Shown here one piece after another: positions 1-9,172 of a stretch of 64,000 nucleotides of DNA; the stretch's first letter is position 1; each line of letters begins with the position of its first letter. The DNA comes from Flagellimonas eckloniae (GTDB lineage: Bacteria; Bacteroidota; Bacteroidia; Flavobacteriales; Flavobacteriaceae). Location: positions 3,947,501 to 4,011,500 of the forward strand of contig NZ_LCTZ01000002.1 in the NCBI RefSeq assembly GCF_001413955.1, read 5' to 3'. Position numbers and translations under genes: made by a program. The notes beneath the pieces are model-generated. The model saw nothing but the letters and a program-made list of their open reading frames with translations. It was not told where the DNA came from and ran no database searches.

Positions 1-111
1 TGCTTCCGAAATTTCTTCAGCAATGACCTCCATCTTTTTTGCTTTTTGACCACAGGAGGCCAAAAGTAAAATACTAGCAATAGTAAAAAGCTTTATTCGT
101 AATGTTTTCAT
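1..111 (-). CDS. N-terminal fragment of a lipoprotein, cut by the window edge
   Basis: The first 37 codons of a leftward gene are present. The ATG is the complement of 109-111 and the frame stays open to base 1. The N-terminus has a basic start, a hydrophobic stretch and a lipobox ending LLASC, so Cys20 would be lipidated after SPII cleavage. The residues that follow (GQKAKK) are basic rather than acidic, which gives no hint of surface export. The rest lies outside the window, so no function can be given. Confidence 0.65.
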   Translation of the reverse strand, partial: MKTLRIKLFTIASILLLASCGQKAKKMEVIAEEISEA

Positions 112-180
112 TTTATTTGGACTAATTGTTTGGGCGTTTAGACGTGGAAAATCTAGTTGCTTACATACAATAGTAGAAAA

Positions 181-1143
181 TTACAGTTTAACCCTATCTG
201 AAAAAGAAGCAATACTGTACCCTTTCTTTAGTACGGATTTAAATTGCTTGCTATTGGGATTGAGTAGTGGATTCGTATGATTAAAGTGAATAAAATGGAT
301 TTTTTTCTTTTCAATTTCTGGTAAATTTTCAAAAAGCCCCATACTCTCTATAACAAACGGGTGTGGAATTTCTGAAATATCCCTGTTGTTTATTTCTTCC
401 CCATCAAAAAAAGTGGCATCCAAATAGGCGTAGTCAACATTGCTGATCTCCTCTATAATGTTGCTTTTCCATTTAGACCATTTATCAATATCTGGAATAA
501 ACAACACAGAGGTGTTAGGCCCCATTATTTTGTAACCAACCGTTTCAGAGTATTCGTCTCTATGTGGGACTGTAAAAGGAACCACACTTAAATTTGGAGT
601 TAGTTTTATTGGTTTCTCATTGTTCAACTCTTTAACAGCAATATTCTCCAACGCTACCAATTGGTCCCACGGCCCATTACTCTCTAAAAAAGATTTCATT
701 TTAGGCATGGCATAAACAGGAATTTTTTTAGAACCTAAGGCTTCTCTTCCCAAATACATCAAACCTGTGTAATGGCCCATATGCGCATGTGTTAAAAAGA
801 TGCCGTTTGGAGTTTCATTGTCTATTCCTGAAAGCTCTTTTAATAGTTTTAATTGCGAAGGCATATCAGGAGTTGCCTCAAATAAATAGGATTTTTTATT
901 CTCGTGATCAACGAAGCCCAAAGAAACTACTTTCCGAGTGGCGTCTGGACTTTTGAACAAAAGAGAACAACACTCTTTTTGGCATCCTATATGCGGACTC
1001 CCACCGTCTTGCACCGTTCCCAAAACATAAAGGGAAACTTTTACATTTTCAACTTCGGGTTCCACACCAACCGTTTTCACTTGTTTGCTACTATTGTTAC
1101 AAGCAACCGCTATAAAGAAAACAATTATATAAAAACCTCTCAT
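181..1143 (-). CDS. PqqB-like metallo-beta-lactamase-fold lipoprotein
   Basis: This is a 320-residue protein. It begins with a hydrophobic signal ending VACN, a plausible lipobox. The body has the PqqB-type start VLGTVQDGGSPHIGC followed by closely spaced cysteines, and a metal-binding THAHMGHYTG motif near residue 118. Later HxD-like elements (PHRDEYS, FIPDIDKW, LDATFFD) fit the metallo-hydrolase fold. No other pqq genes are near, so a role in PQQ synthesis is not supported; it is better called an orphan periplasmic hydrolase of unknown substrate. It ends the leftward pair with the phosphoesterase at 1146-1640, whose stop lies 2 bases upstream of this start. Confidence 0.75.
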   Translation of the reverse strand: MRGFYIIVFFIAVACNNSSKQVKTVGVEPEVENVKVSLYVLGTVQDGGSPHIGCQKECCSLLFKSPDATRKVVSLGFVDHENKKSYLFEATPDMPSQLKLLKELSGIDNETPNGIFLTHAHMGHYTGLMYLGREALGSKKIPVYAMPKMKSFLESNGPWDQLVALENIAVKELNNEKPIKLTPNLSVVPFTVPHRDEYSETVGYKIMGPNTSVLFIPDIDKWSKWKSNIIEEISNVDYAYLDATFFDGEEINNRDISEIPHPFVIESMGLFENLPEIEKKKIHFIHFNHTNPLLNPNSKQFKSVLKKGYSIASFSDRVKL

Positions 1144-1145
1144 AT

Positions 1146-1640
1146 TTACCTCTTTCCTATTTCAATGACTTCAAGATTGGATATTTTTTCTCCATCAATT
1201 ACAAATCTGAGCATAGTACGCATATGGTGAAAACCATGTATTCCGCAAGCTCCTGGATTCATGTGAAGCAGATTTAATTTTTTGTCGTTCATCACCTTTA
1301 AAATATGGGAATGCCCACAGATAAAAAGTTTTGGAGGATTCAATTTAATCTCCTCACGGACCTTAACATTGTATTTGGTCGGATATCCCCCTATATGTGT
1401 TATCCAAACATCAACATTCTCACAAAAGAATCGGTTATGTTCAGGAAATTCTTTTTGGATAACATGGTTATCAATATTGCCATAAACACCACGTACCGGT
1501 TTAAGTGCTTTTAGCTTATCAGTTACATCAAGACTTCCAATATCTCCCGCATGCCACACTTCATCGGATTGCTCAACATATTTTAAAATAGTCTCGTCCA
1601 TGTGCCCATGGGTATCCGAAAGCAGTAAAATTTTAGTCAT
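1146..1640 (-). CDS. YfcE/MJ0936-family metallophosphoesterase
   Basis: A 164-residue cytoplasmic calcineurin-like phosphoesterase. The metal ligands are visible in order: LLSDTHGH (residues 6-13), AGDIGS, YGNIDNH and the C-terminal ICGHSHILK with HMNPGACG after it. The length is normal for the YfcE family, which hydrolyses phosphodiester bonds; the natural substrate is often unknown and cannot be read here. It is the upstream gene of a tight leftward pair with the PqqB-like lipoprotein and is divergent from truA. Confidence 0.85.
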   Translation of the reverse strand: MTKILLLSDTHGHMDETILKYVEQSDEVWHAGDIGSLDVTDKLKALKPVRGVYGNIDNHVIQKEFPEHNRFFCENVDVWITHIGGYPTKYNVKVREEIKLNPPKLFICGHSHILKVMNDKKLNLLHMNPGACGIHGFHHMRTMLRFVIDGEKISNLEVIEIGKR

Positions 1641-1728
1641 AACGCTAAAAATATGCTAAAAAATGTTGGTTAGATATCTTTTGCGAGGGATTCAAGTATC
1701 TTTAAAACCTTAAAATTAAAGAAACCAA

Positions 1729-2481
1729 TTGAGATATTTTATCCGATTTTCGTATTTCGGAAAAGCTTACCATGGATGGCAAAACCAACCCAATGCCATT
1801 ACTGTCCAGGAAGTATTGGAAAAGGCTTTGTCTACGCTCTTGCGAGAAAAAATTGAACTAGTTGGTGCTGGTAGAACTGATGCTGGTGTGCATGCCAAAG
1901 AAATGTATGCGCATTTTGATTTTAATTTAATCGAAAATAAGACGGAATTGGTTTTCCGCTTAAATGCTTTTCTTCCGGAAGATATAGCGGTTCAAGATAT
2001 TGAAAATGTGAAGGATGATGCTCATGCCAGATTTGATGCTACGCAACGGATTTATGAATATTGGTTGGTTCAAGAGAAAAACCCATTTTTGTCAGATTTC
2101 GCACATTTTGTGAAACACCCACTTGACATCGAGGCTATGAACAAGTCGGCTTCTTTTCTGTTAAATCATTCGGATTTTGAATGTTTTTCCAAGTCCAATA
2201 CGGATGTTAAAACGTTTAATTGTGATGTTCAGCATGCCTTTTGGGAAAAGCGGGAATGTAAATTGGTGTTTACCATTAGCGCAGATCGGTTTTTACGAAA
2301 TATGGTAAGAGCTGTAGTAGGTACATTGTTGAATGTAGGAATTGGAAAAATGAAAGCTGAAGAAATAAATGCAATAATCGCAAGTAAAGATAGGGGGCAA
2401 GCTGGAGTTTCTGTCCCTGCAAAAGGATTATATTTGACCAAGATCGTATACCCAAAAGAAATATTTGATGAGCAAAAATGA
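1729..2481 (+). CDS. truA: tRNA pseudouridine(38-40) synthase TruA
   Basis: A 250-residue enzyme that isomerises uridines 38-40 in the tRNA anticodon stem. The family motif GAGRTDAGVHA is at residues 46-56 with the catalytic Asp51. The N-terminus (RYFIRFSYFGKAYHGWQNQP) and the RFLRNMVRAVVGTLL segment are typical of TruA. The start is a TTG immediately before RYFIRF, since no ATG lies nearby; the usual family N-terminus begins at this point. The 3' end overlaps the ABC transporter start by 14 bases, which suggests translational coupling. Confidence 0.93.
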   Translation: MRYFIRFSYFGKAYHGWQNQPNAITVQEVLEKALSTLLREKIELVGAGRTDAGVHAKEMYAHFDFNLIENKTELVFRLNAFLPEDIAVQDIENVKDDAHARFDATQRIYEYWLVQEKNPFLSDFAHFVKHPLDIEAMNKSASFLLNHSDFECFSKSNTDVKTFNCDVQHAFWEKRECKLVFTISADRFLRNMVRAVVGTLLNVGIGKMKAEEINAIIASKDRGQAGVSVPAKGLYLTKIVYPKEIFDEQK

Positions 2482-4240
2482 TGAGATAGGAAAAGCATTT
2501 GATTTTGGTTTGTTCAAAAGAATCTTTGAGCATACCAAGCCTTATAAAACTATCTTTTGGGTAGTTGCCATAGTTGCCATATTATCTGCTGCGTTTGCCG
2601 TTTTAACACCAGTTCTGGTCAGGGAAATTATAAATGAGGCATTGTCCAAAAAGGATAGTGAAGAGCTTACGTTAGTCGTTTTGGTCATGTTAGGGGCTTT
2701 ATTCGGACAGGTACTTTGTCAACTATCGTTCAATTATTATGCTAATCTTTTGGGAGAGTCGGTAATCAAGGATATACGCATCAGACTTTTTCAAAAGATG
2801 ATGGGTTTTAAAATGACCTATTTTGATAATTCATCCATTGGAGTGTTGGTGACTAGGGCAGTTGCCGATATGCAGCGTATTGGAGAGATATTTAGTCAAG
2901 GATTTTTTGTTATTGTGGCAGATTTGCTGAAAATGCTTTCTGGAGCGGCAATAATGCTTTTAATCAACTGGAAATTGGCATTGATCGTGTTTGCAATTTT
3001 ACCGATAATCTTGGTTGCTACGCGATTGTTTCAACAGGCCATGAAAGTTGCTTTTATAGAAGTACGTGCACAAGTAGCCAACTTAAATTCCTTTGTTCAA
3101 GAACGGATTGCTGGAATGAAGATTGTACAGCTTTTTAATCGGGAGGAAATAGAGAAAGAGAAATTCAGAAAAATCAATGAAAAGCATCAAAATGCGTGGT
3201 TAAAGACAGTTTGGTACAATTCTATTTTCTTTCCAATTGCTGAAATCTCATATTCCATTGGTATTGGATTGGTAGTATACTTTGGTGTGGTTCAAAACAT
3301 TGAGAATGTTGCGTTGAACGACACAGGCTCTATTTTTGCATTCTTTTTCTTGATGGACCTGTTGTTTCGTCCATTGAGACAGATAGCGGATAAATTTAAT
3401 ACCCTTCAAATGGGAATGGTAGCTGCCAACCGTGTATTTAAGATTCTGGATACTGAAAGTAATATCTCGGATCAAGGTACTTTGGAAAAGCAAGACGTTA
3501 AGGGTGCTATTGAATTTTCGAATGTTCATTTTGGGTATATTGAGGACGAAGAGGTTTTACATGGCATTTCATTTAGTGTTGAAGCAGGACAAACGGTCGC
3601 TATTGTTGGTGCTACGGGTGCAGGAAAGTCTACCATTATTAATTTATTGAACCGGTTTTATGAGATTAATTCTGGAGATATCCTGATAGATGGTCATACT
3701 ATCCGCGATTATACATTAAAATCACTTCGGTCGCATATTGCCATTGTACTTCAGGATGTTTTCCTATTTGCGGATACCATTGCCAATAACATTTCGCTTC
3801 GCGAAGAATCTGTAGCATTATCTGAAATTGAAGCAGCCGCAAAACAAATCGGAGTTCACGACTTTATTTCGAGCTTACCCAGCGGGTATCAATATAATGT
3901 AAAGGAACGTGGAACTATGCTTTCCAGCGGACAGCGCCAATTGATCGCATTTTTACGGGCTTATGTTAGCAACCCCAGTATTTTAATCCTGGATGAAGCA
4001 ACCTCATCCGTAGACACTTATTCAGAACAATTGATTCAACGCGCAACGGATAAAATAACCGAGGGTAGAACCTCAATTATTATTGCACACCGATTGGCAA
4101 CGATTAAAAAAGCAGATAAGATTATTGTGATGGATGCCGGAAAGATTGTTGAAATTGGTACACACCAAGAATTGCTAAAAAATGGTGGGTATTACAATGA
4201 TTTGTATGAAGCCCAGTTTTTGGCCGAAGAGGTTGCATAA
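2468..4240 (+). CDS. MsbA-like ABC exporter (fused permease and ATPase)
   Basis: A 590-residue half-transporter of the lipid/multidrug exporter type. The N-terminal 320 residues form a six-helix ABC transmembrane domain. The C-terminal ATPase has Walker A GATGAGKST, a Q-loop (IVLQDVFLF), the signature LSSGQRQ, Walker B ILILDEATSS and a switch histidine in IIAHRLAT. The ATG at 2468 was chosen over the TTG just before it. The gene overlaps truA and converges on the DUF3667 gene with a 1-base gap. It would work as a homodimer in the inner membrane; the substrate (lipid, LPS core or drug) cannot be told from sequence. Confidence 0.88.
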   Translation: MSKNDEIGKAFDFGLFKRIFEHTKPYKTIFWVVAIVAILSAAFAVLTPVLVREIINEALSKKDSEELTLVVLVMLGALFGQVLCQLSFNYYANLLGESVIKDIRIRLFQKMMGFKMTYFDNSSIGVLVTRAVADMQRIGEIFSQGFFVIVADLLKMLSGAAIMLLINWKLALIVFAILPIILVATRLFQQAMKVAFIEVRAQVANLNSFVQERIAGMKIVQLFNREEIEKEKFRKINEKHQNAWLKTVWYNSIFFPIAEISYSIGIGLVVYFGVVQNIENVALNDTGSIFAFFFLMDLLFRPLRQIADKFNTLQMGMVAANRVFKILDTESNISDQGTLEKQDVKGAIEFSNVHFGYIEDEEVLHGISFSVEAGQTVAIVGATGAGKSTIINLLNRFYEINSGDILIDGHTIRDYTLKSLRSHIAIVLQDVFLFADTIANNISLREESVALSEIEAAAKQIGVHDFISSLPSGYQYNVKERGTMLSSGQRQLIAFLRAYVSNPSILILDEATSSVDTYSEQLIQRATDKITEGRTSIIIAHRLATIKKADKIIVMDAGKIVEIGTHQELLKNGGYYNDLYEAQFLAEEVA

Positions 4241-4241
4241 T

Positions 4242-5006
4242 CTATTTTGGGACAATACTTTCTAAACTGATCTGCCCGGTTAGTGTTGCAATTAGAAGAA
4301 TCGCCATGCCCAGTGCCAACATTACAAAGGCAAATAGAATCAAATAAATAAGACCTCTTACAAACGTGCTTAAAAAACTGGTTTGGTGAATTTGTCCAAA
4401 AACAAAAAATTGGTATATCACAATACCTATCAAAAATGCCCAGTTGAAAATGTCATATCCAATATCAAAAAAACCGAATAAGGGCAAACAAATAAGTACC
4501 TGAACAAAAGAAGTTTGCCCGGTAATATAGGCATTGGCCACAAGGTGTTCCGTATAATTCAGTTTCTTTTTGTCAATAAAGAGCAACCAGGTCATCAAGG
4601 CATAAATAGGCATTATGAAATACGAAAGCAATCCCTGATAGTCCATAATGAAATCCAAGTTTGACGCCTGTTTTTCTGTAAAACTGTTATGCATTAAATT
4701 TATCTTGTATATTTTTTTAAGTACAAAAAACAAGATTCCAGAAAGCGTAATGGCGATTGCGAAATAGCTGATTGGGTTCATGTATTTTTTTCGAGTACCC
4801 TTAATATAGGTATTGACAACATCCGCTGGTCTAGAAAATAGATGTCGAAAAGTTTTTAGGAAGGTATTGTCCAAGTTTAATACTTGATAGCTTAGATCTT
4901 GCCATACGTTTTTTAAGGACAATCGATTTTTGATAATTTTCGCACCACAATTTGGACAATATGTAAAATCTGTTCGTAACGTATTGCCACAATTTTTGCA
5001 ATCCAT
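4242..5006 (-). CDS. DUF3667-type membrane protein with N-terminal zinc ribbon
   Basis: A 254-residue protein. The first 22 residues carry two CxxC pairs (CKNC and CPNC), a zinc ribbon. A conserved block follows, with NLDNTFLKTFRHLFSRPADVV and KKYMNPISYFAIA, which is the DUF3667 hallmark in Bacteroidota. About five hydrophobic segments make up the rest. Function is unknown. The start overlaps the 3' end of cdaA by 1 base, so the two are probably translated from one leftward message. Confidence 0.75.
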   Translation of the reverse strand: MDCKNCGNTLRTDFTYCPNCGAKIIKNRLSLKNVWQDLSYQVLNLDNTFLKTFRHLFSRPADVVNTYIKGTRKKYMNPISYFAIAITLSGILFFVLKKIYKINLMHNSFTEKQASNLDFIMDYQGLLSYFIMPIYALMTWLLFIDKKKLNYTEHLVANAYITGQTSFVQVLICLPLFGFFDIGYDIFNWAFLIGIVIYQFFVFGQIHQTSFLSTFVRGLIYLILFAFVMLALGMAILLIATLTGQISLESIVPK

Positions 5007-5791
5007 TATTCAAGATCTTTTTTAATGAAGTTTACCAATTCCTCTAAACCTTTATAGGGTACAAATTCACCATTTTTAATATAGGAGATGGAACCGGTTT
5101 CTTCACTTACCACCAAACAGACAGCGTCTGTTTTCTCAGTAATTCCAACGGCAGCACGGTGTCGCAATCCAAATCGTAATGGAATGTTTCGGTCATTGGA
5201 AACTGGCAAAATTACGCGTGTTGCGGTTATGTAGTTGTCTTGGATAATTGCAGCTCCGTCATGCAACGGACTGTTCTTAAAGAAAATACTTTCTAAAATG
5301 GGCTGCGTTATTTCAATGTTCATGGTATCTCCTGAGGATCTTACAAAATCAAGGGAATTGGTTTTCTCAATAACAATAATTGCCCCTGTCTTTGTGCTCC
5401 CCATTTTTTCGCATGCACCAATTATGGCATCCACATCGGTATCTGTGGGCATGGCTTCTTGTTTTAGAAATTTAAAATGGCGGATAAAATTTCGTTTGGA
5501 TGCAAAATTGGTAGAACCGATCATCAATAAAAATTTTCGTATTTCCTGTTGAAAAACAATAATTAAAGCAATCAACCCAATGTTCATGAACCCGCCTACC
5601 ATGCTGCTGATCATTTTCATTTGAAGCAACTCGGTAAGTTTCCATAAAGCCCATACAATGACGATGCCTATAAAGATGTTAATGGCAACCGTACCTTTGA
5701 CCAGTTTATAAATATAATAGAGTAGGGCGGCAACAAGAAGAATGTCTATGACATCAGTAACTTTAAATTCAAGAAAATTCAGAAAATCCAA
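5006..5791 (-). CDS. cdaA: diadenylate cyclase CdaA (c-di-AMP synthase)
   Basis: A 261-residue membrane enzyme that joins two ATP into cyclic di-AMP. Three N-terminal transmembrane helices (about residues 13-85) precede the DAC domain. The active-site motifs are SPLHDGAAII (DGA at 178-180) and the RHR motif in FGLRHRAAVG (residues 210-212). Length and layout match CdaA/DacA rather than DisA. It sits downstream of folP on the same strand, 44 bases away, and is followed directly by the DUF3667 gene. The message is a single-copy housekeeping function tied to turgor and cell-wall control. Confidence 0.92.
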   Translation of the reverse strand: MDFLNFLEFKVTDVIDILLVAALLYYIYKLVKGTVAINIFIGIVIVWALWKLTELLQMKMISSMVGGFMNIGLIALIIVFQQEIRKFLLMIGSTNFASKRNFIRHFKFLKQEAMPTDTDVDAIIGACEKMGSTKTGAIIVIEKTNSLDFVRSSGDTMNIEITQPILESIFFKNSPLHDGAAIIQDNYITATRVILPVSNDRNIPLRFGLRHRAAVGITEKTDAVCLVVSEETGSISYIKNGEFVPYKGLEELVNFIKKDLE

Positions 5792-5835
5792 CCGCGGTGT
5801 TTTTGTAAAATTAGCAAAAATAGCAGAACCAAAAA

Positions 5836-6669
5836 TTATTGGGTGTTCGCTTTTAATTCCTCTACAAGTTTAACGCATTCCGCAGCTTCTTTTACATCAT
5901 GAACCCTTAAAAGGTTAGCGCCTTTTAACAAGGCAACGGTATGCAGGGCAGTAGTTCCGTTAAGGGCTTCTTTTGGAGAAGATTCCAGGATTTTGTAAAT
6001 CATGGATTTTCGGCTTAAACCAATTAAAATTGGAGTATTAAAAGTTTGGAACAAATCTAAATGGCTCAATAATGTATAGTTCTGTGCCGTTGTTTTTGCA
6101 AAACCAAACCCCGGATCAATAATGACGTCATTGATTTTTAAGGAGGTTGCATCACTTACTTTTTTTGAAAAATAAGAAAGCAAATCTTTCAATAAATCAT
6201 CATAGACCGCTTTTTTTTGCATGGATTGAGGTGTTCCTTTTAAGTGCATCATTATATATGGAACCTGATGCGTAGCAATAACGTTCAACATTGCAACATC
6301 TAAATTACCCGCAGAGATATCGTTGATAAGGGCGGCACCACGATGAATACTTTCAGAAGCCACTTTACTTCTGAACGTATCTATTGAAGTCAAGGTCTGT
6401 GGAAAATTACGAAGTATCAGTTCCAGTATAGGTAGCATTCGTTTCAACTCTTCATCCTCAGGCACATGTTCAGCACCTGGCCTGGAACTATAGGCGCCCA
6501 TATCTATAAAAGAGGCACCATCAGAAATCATTTTTTCAACTTGTTTAAGAATTGCACTTTCATCTTTATACTTTCCGCCATCGTAAAAAGAATCAGGAGT
6601 AAGGTTGAGAATTCCCATTATTTTTGGGGCGGCGAGATCAATAAGTTCTCCTTTGCAGTTTATGGTCAT
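5836..6669 (-). CDS. folP: dihydropteroate synthase FolP
   Basis: A 277-residue enzyme condensing pABA with dihydropterin pyrophosphate in folate synthesis. The pterin-binding TIM-barrel motifs are clear: MGILNLTPDSFYDGGKY near residue 18, DMGAYSSRPGA, SIDTFRSKVA, LINDISAGN, DPGFGFAKT and a C-terminal LRVHDVKEA. It is the upstream member of a leftward group with cdaA and the DUF3667 gene, and is divergent from the DUF1599 gene. Confidence 0.94.
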   Translation of the reverse strand: MTINCKGELIDLAAPKIMGILNLTPDSFYDGGKYKDESAILKQVEKMISDGASFIDMGAYSSRPGAEHVPEDEELKRMLPILELILRNFPQTLTSIDTFRSKVASESIHRGAALINDISAGNLDVAMLNVIATHQVPYIMMHLKGTPQSMQKKAVYDDLLKDLLSYFSKKVSDATSLKINDVIIDPGFGFAKTTAQNYTLLSHLDLFQTFNTPILIGLSRKSMIYKILESSPKEALNGTTALHTVALLKGANLLRVHDVKEAAECVKLVEELKANTQ

Positions 6670-6763
6670 AAAAAATACCTGCTTTGCTGTGTTTGATTAT
6701 CTTTGGCGATGTGCTTTTTCAGCACTTTTATTTTACGAAATTTACGCAAATTAGCAAGAATAC

Positions 6764-7306
6764 ATGCAGCAGACTTCCGAACAATATGATGCGGTTATCC
6801 ATGCCTGCCGGGAACTATTTCTAAAAAAGGCCAAAGATTATGGCACGGCGTGGCGTATTTTGAGACTTCCATCCCTTACAGATCAAATATTTATTAAAGC
6901 GCAACGGATTCGTGGTCTTCAAGAAAATGAAGTCAGAAAAGTTGATGAAGGAGAACAATCTGAGTTTATTGGGATAATCAATTACTCTGTTATGGCATTA
7001 ATCCAATTAAAAAAAGGAGTGGCTGAGCAGCCTGATCTTGATGCCAATGAGGCCATTAAACTTTATGATACCGAAGTTTCAATCACAAAAAGTTTGATGG
7101 AAAATAAAAATCACGATTATGGCGAAGCATGGCGCGATATGCGTGTAAGTTCGCTGACGGATTTAATTTTGCAAAAATTACTGCGGGTAAAGCAAATTGA
7201 AGATAATGCGGGAGCTACTTTGGTCAGTGAGGGCATAGATGCGAATTATCAAGACATCGTTAATTATGCAGTATTTGCGTTGATTCATTTAAGTGAGGAA
7301 GAATGA
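6764..7306 (+). CDS. DUF1599 family protein (duplicated domain)
   Basis: A 180-residue cytoplasmic protein built of two similar halves. Each half has a KDYGTAWRILRLPSLTDQI-like block (residues about 23-41 and 117-136, the second as HDYGEAWRDMRVSSLTDLI) and a following IVNYxVxALIxL segment. This is the DUF1599 signature; no activity is established that I can name. Its stop overlaps the start of the BT_3928-like gene by 4 bases, a typical coupled arrangement at the head of the rightward group ending in clpS. Confidence 0.75.
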   Translation: MQQTSEQYDAVIHACRELFLKKAKDYGTAWRILRLPSLTDQIFIKAQRIRGLQENEVRKVDEGEQSEFIGIINYSVMALIQLKKGVAEQPDLDANEAIKLYDTEVSITKSLMENKNHDYGEAWRDMRVSSLTDLILQKLLRVKQIEDNAGATLVSEGIDANYQDIVNYAVFALIHLSEEE

Positions 7307-8397
7307 AGTATTTGGTCTGGATTTCTAGAATTGTCGTTGGAATCTTATTTATAATAAGCGGACTCATTAAATTGAACGATCCTGTCGGTTTTTCGTTCAA
7401 ATTAGAGGAATACTTTAGTCAAGGGGTTTTGGACCTACCTTTTTTGATACCAATGGCTTTGTCAATTTCAATTTTCGTGGTAATTGTGGAGGTGCTTTTG
7501 GGAGTACTTCTACTCATAGGGTTTAAGCCAAAAATTACTGTTTGGAGCTTGTTGCTCATGATTGTGTTCTTTACCTTTCTTACATTCTATTCGGCATATT
7601 TTAATAAAGTAACTGATTGTGGTTGTTTTGGGGATGCTGTAAAATTGACCCCTTGGGAGTCTTTCACAAAGGATATCATACTTCTGATTTTTATTCTGAT
7701 TCTGTTTTTGGGTAGAAAATATATCAAACCCATATTTAACACTAAAATCAATTGGATTATTGGAGGAGCGTCATTGGTCGCTTGTGCATTGTTTGCCAAC
7801 CAGGTGCTTAACCATCTTCCCTCAGTAGATTTTAGGCCCTATAAAATAGGAGCGAATATTCAAGAAGGAATGAGTGTGCCTGATAATGCTCCAAAGGCAA
7901 TATATGAATATGCATGGCGCTTTAAAGTCAATGGAGATGACAAGATTGTAGTCACAAATGGAGAATACCCTTCTGTGGATGGGGAATTTATAGATGTTGA
8001 AACCACCGAAATACAAAAAGGGTACGAGCCACCAATCCATGATTTCACCATTGAAAAGGATGGTGTGGATTTGGCTTCGGAAATCTTGGAAGAAAACAAA
8101 TTGGTAATGGTCATTGCGTATGATTTGGCAAAAAGTAATAATGATTTTTTCTCTGAGGTTGCTGGCGTTACGGCCAAGGCAAGGCAGAAAGGATACAAGG
8201 TTGTGGGTATGTCAGCTTCCAATGAAGAAAGAGCCAATAAAATGAAGAAGGATTATAATTTGGATTTCGATTTTTATTTTACAGATGAAACCACATTAAA
8301 AACCATAGTTCGTTCCAACCCAGCAATTTTAGTTCTGGAACGCGGCACAATTCAACAAAAAGTACATTATAACGATTTAGATCAACTAACATTTTAA
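7303..8397 (+). CDS. BT_3928-like DoxX/MauE membrane protein with thioredoxin-fold tail
   Basis: A 364-residue protein. The first 170 residues form four or five membrane helices of the DoxX/MauE type, with the conserved TDCGCFGDAVKLTPW loop near residue 105. The C-terminal 120 residues look like a periplasmic thioredoxin-like domain (KLVMVIAYDL, then VGMSAS and YFTDETTLKTIVRSNPAILVL) without a CxxC pair. It is overlapped with DUF1599 upstream and lies 10 bases before tpiA, a gene order common in flavobacteria. A redox or folding role in the envelope is an inference from the fold only. Confidence 0.75.
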   Translation: MKYLVWISRIVVGILFIISGLIKLNDPVGFSFKLEEYFSQGVLDLPFLIPMALSISIFVVIVEVLLGVLLLIGFKPKITVWSLLLMIVFFTFLTFYSAYFNKVTDCGCFGDAVKLTPWESFTKDIILLIFILILFLGRKYIKPIFNTKINWIIGGASLVACALFANQVLNHLPSVDFRPYKIGANIQEGMSVPDNAPKAIYEYAWRFKVNGDDKIVVTNGEYPSVDGEFIDVETTEIQKGYEPPIHDFTIEKDGVDLASEILEENKLVMVIAYDLAKSNNDFFSEVAGVTAKARQKGYKVVGMSASNEERANKMKKDYNLDFDFYFTDETTLKTIVRSNPAILVLERGTIQQKVHYNDLDQLTF

Positions 8398-8407
8398 CAA
8401 AAATATT

Positions 8408-9157
8408 ATGAGAACCCAAATAGTTGCAGGAAACTGGAAAATGAACAAAAACCTTGATGAAACAGAAGTTTTGTTGTCCGAGCTATCGGCAAAATTACCT
8501 GATACGCATGCAGAAGTAATTGTTGCTCCAACTTTTGTGAACTTGGTTGCGGCCCAAAGAAATTTACAGTCATCAACCATACAGGTTGCTGCTCAAAACA
8601 TGCATTTTGCTGAGAATGGGGCTTTTACAGGCGAGATTTCCGCAGATATGCTGTTGAACATAGAAGTGGATACAGTTATCATTGGACATTCAGAACGTCG
8701 TTCACTTTTTGGAGAAACAGACGACCTATTGTCCAAAAAGACCAAAACTGCACTGGAAAAAGGAATGAGGGTCATTTTTTGTTTTGGGGAAGAATTGGAA
8801 GATAGAAAATCAGAAAACCATTTTTCTGTTGTGGAAAGTCAGTTAAAAAATGCGCTGTTTACTTTAAATAAAGATGCATGGAGCAAGATTGTTCTGGCTT
8901 ATGAACCAGTTTGGGCGATAGGGACGGGAGAAACGGCTAGCCCAGAGCAAGCCCAGGAAATGCATGCATTTATCAGAAAAACCATTTCAGAAGCTTATGA
9001 TTCGTCAATTGCCAATACTGTTTCAATCCTATATGGAGGAAGTGTTAAGCCTGGAAATGCCGAAGAGATTTTCTCAAAACCAGATGTAGATGGCGGTCTT
9101 ATAGGAGGAGCGTCATTAAAAGCAGATGATTTTGTTGCCATTATCAAGGCCATTTAA
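8408..9157 (+). CDS. tpiA: triosephosphate isomerase
   Basis: A 249-residue glycolytic enzyme interconverting DHAP and glyceraldehyde-3-phosphate. N-terminal VAGNWKMNK carries the active-site Asn and Lys, IIGHSERR the electrophilic His, and YEPVWAIGTG the catalytic Glu. YGGSV and GGLIGGASL form the phosphate site near the end. The length is normal. It is followed after 15 bases by prmA. Confidence 0.97.
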   Translation: MRTQIVAGNWKMNKNLDETEVLLSELSAKLPDTHAEVIVAPTFVNLVAAQRNLQSSTIQVAAQNMHFAENGAFTGEISADMLLNIEVDTVIIGHSERRSLFGETDDLLSKKTKTALEKGMRVIFCFGEELEDRKSENHFSVVESQLKNALFTLNKDAWSKIVLAYEPVWAIGTGETASPEQAQEMHAFIRKTISEAYDSSIANTVSILYGGSVKPGNAEEIFSKPDVDGGLIGGASLKADDFVAIIKAI

Positions 9158-9172
9158 GTCAGTTTATTTAGT

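Noticed and set aside
181..1143. Beta-lactamase resistance gene
   Set aside because: The fold is shared, but the sequence is PqqB-like and lacks class B beta-lactamase features.
6698..6734. TATCTTTG followed by a GTGCT-TTTTC-AGCAC hairpin and T-run upstream of the DUF1599 gene
   Set aside because: The -7 box is good, but no -33 TTG lies at 17-23 bases and a terminator makes little sense with no plus-strand gene before it. Too uncertain to annotate.
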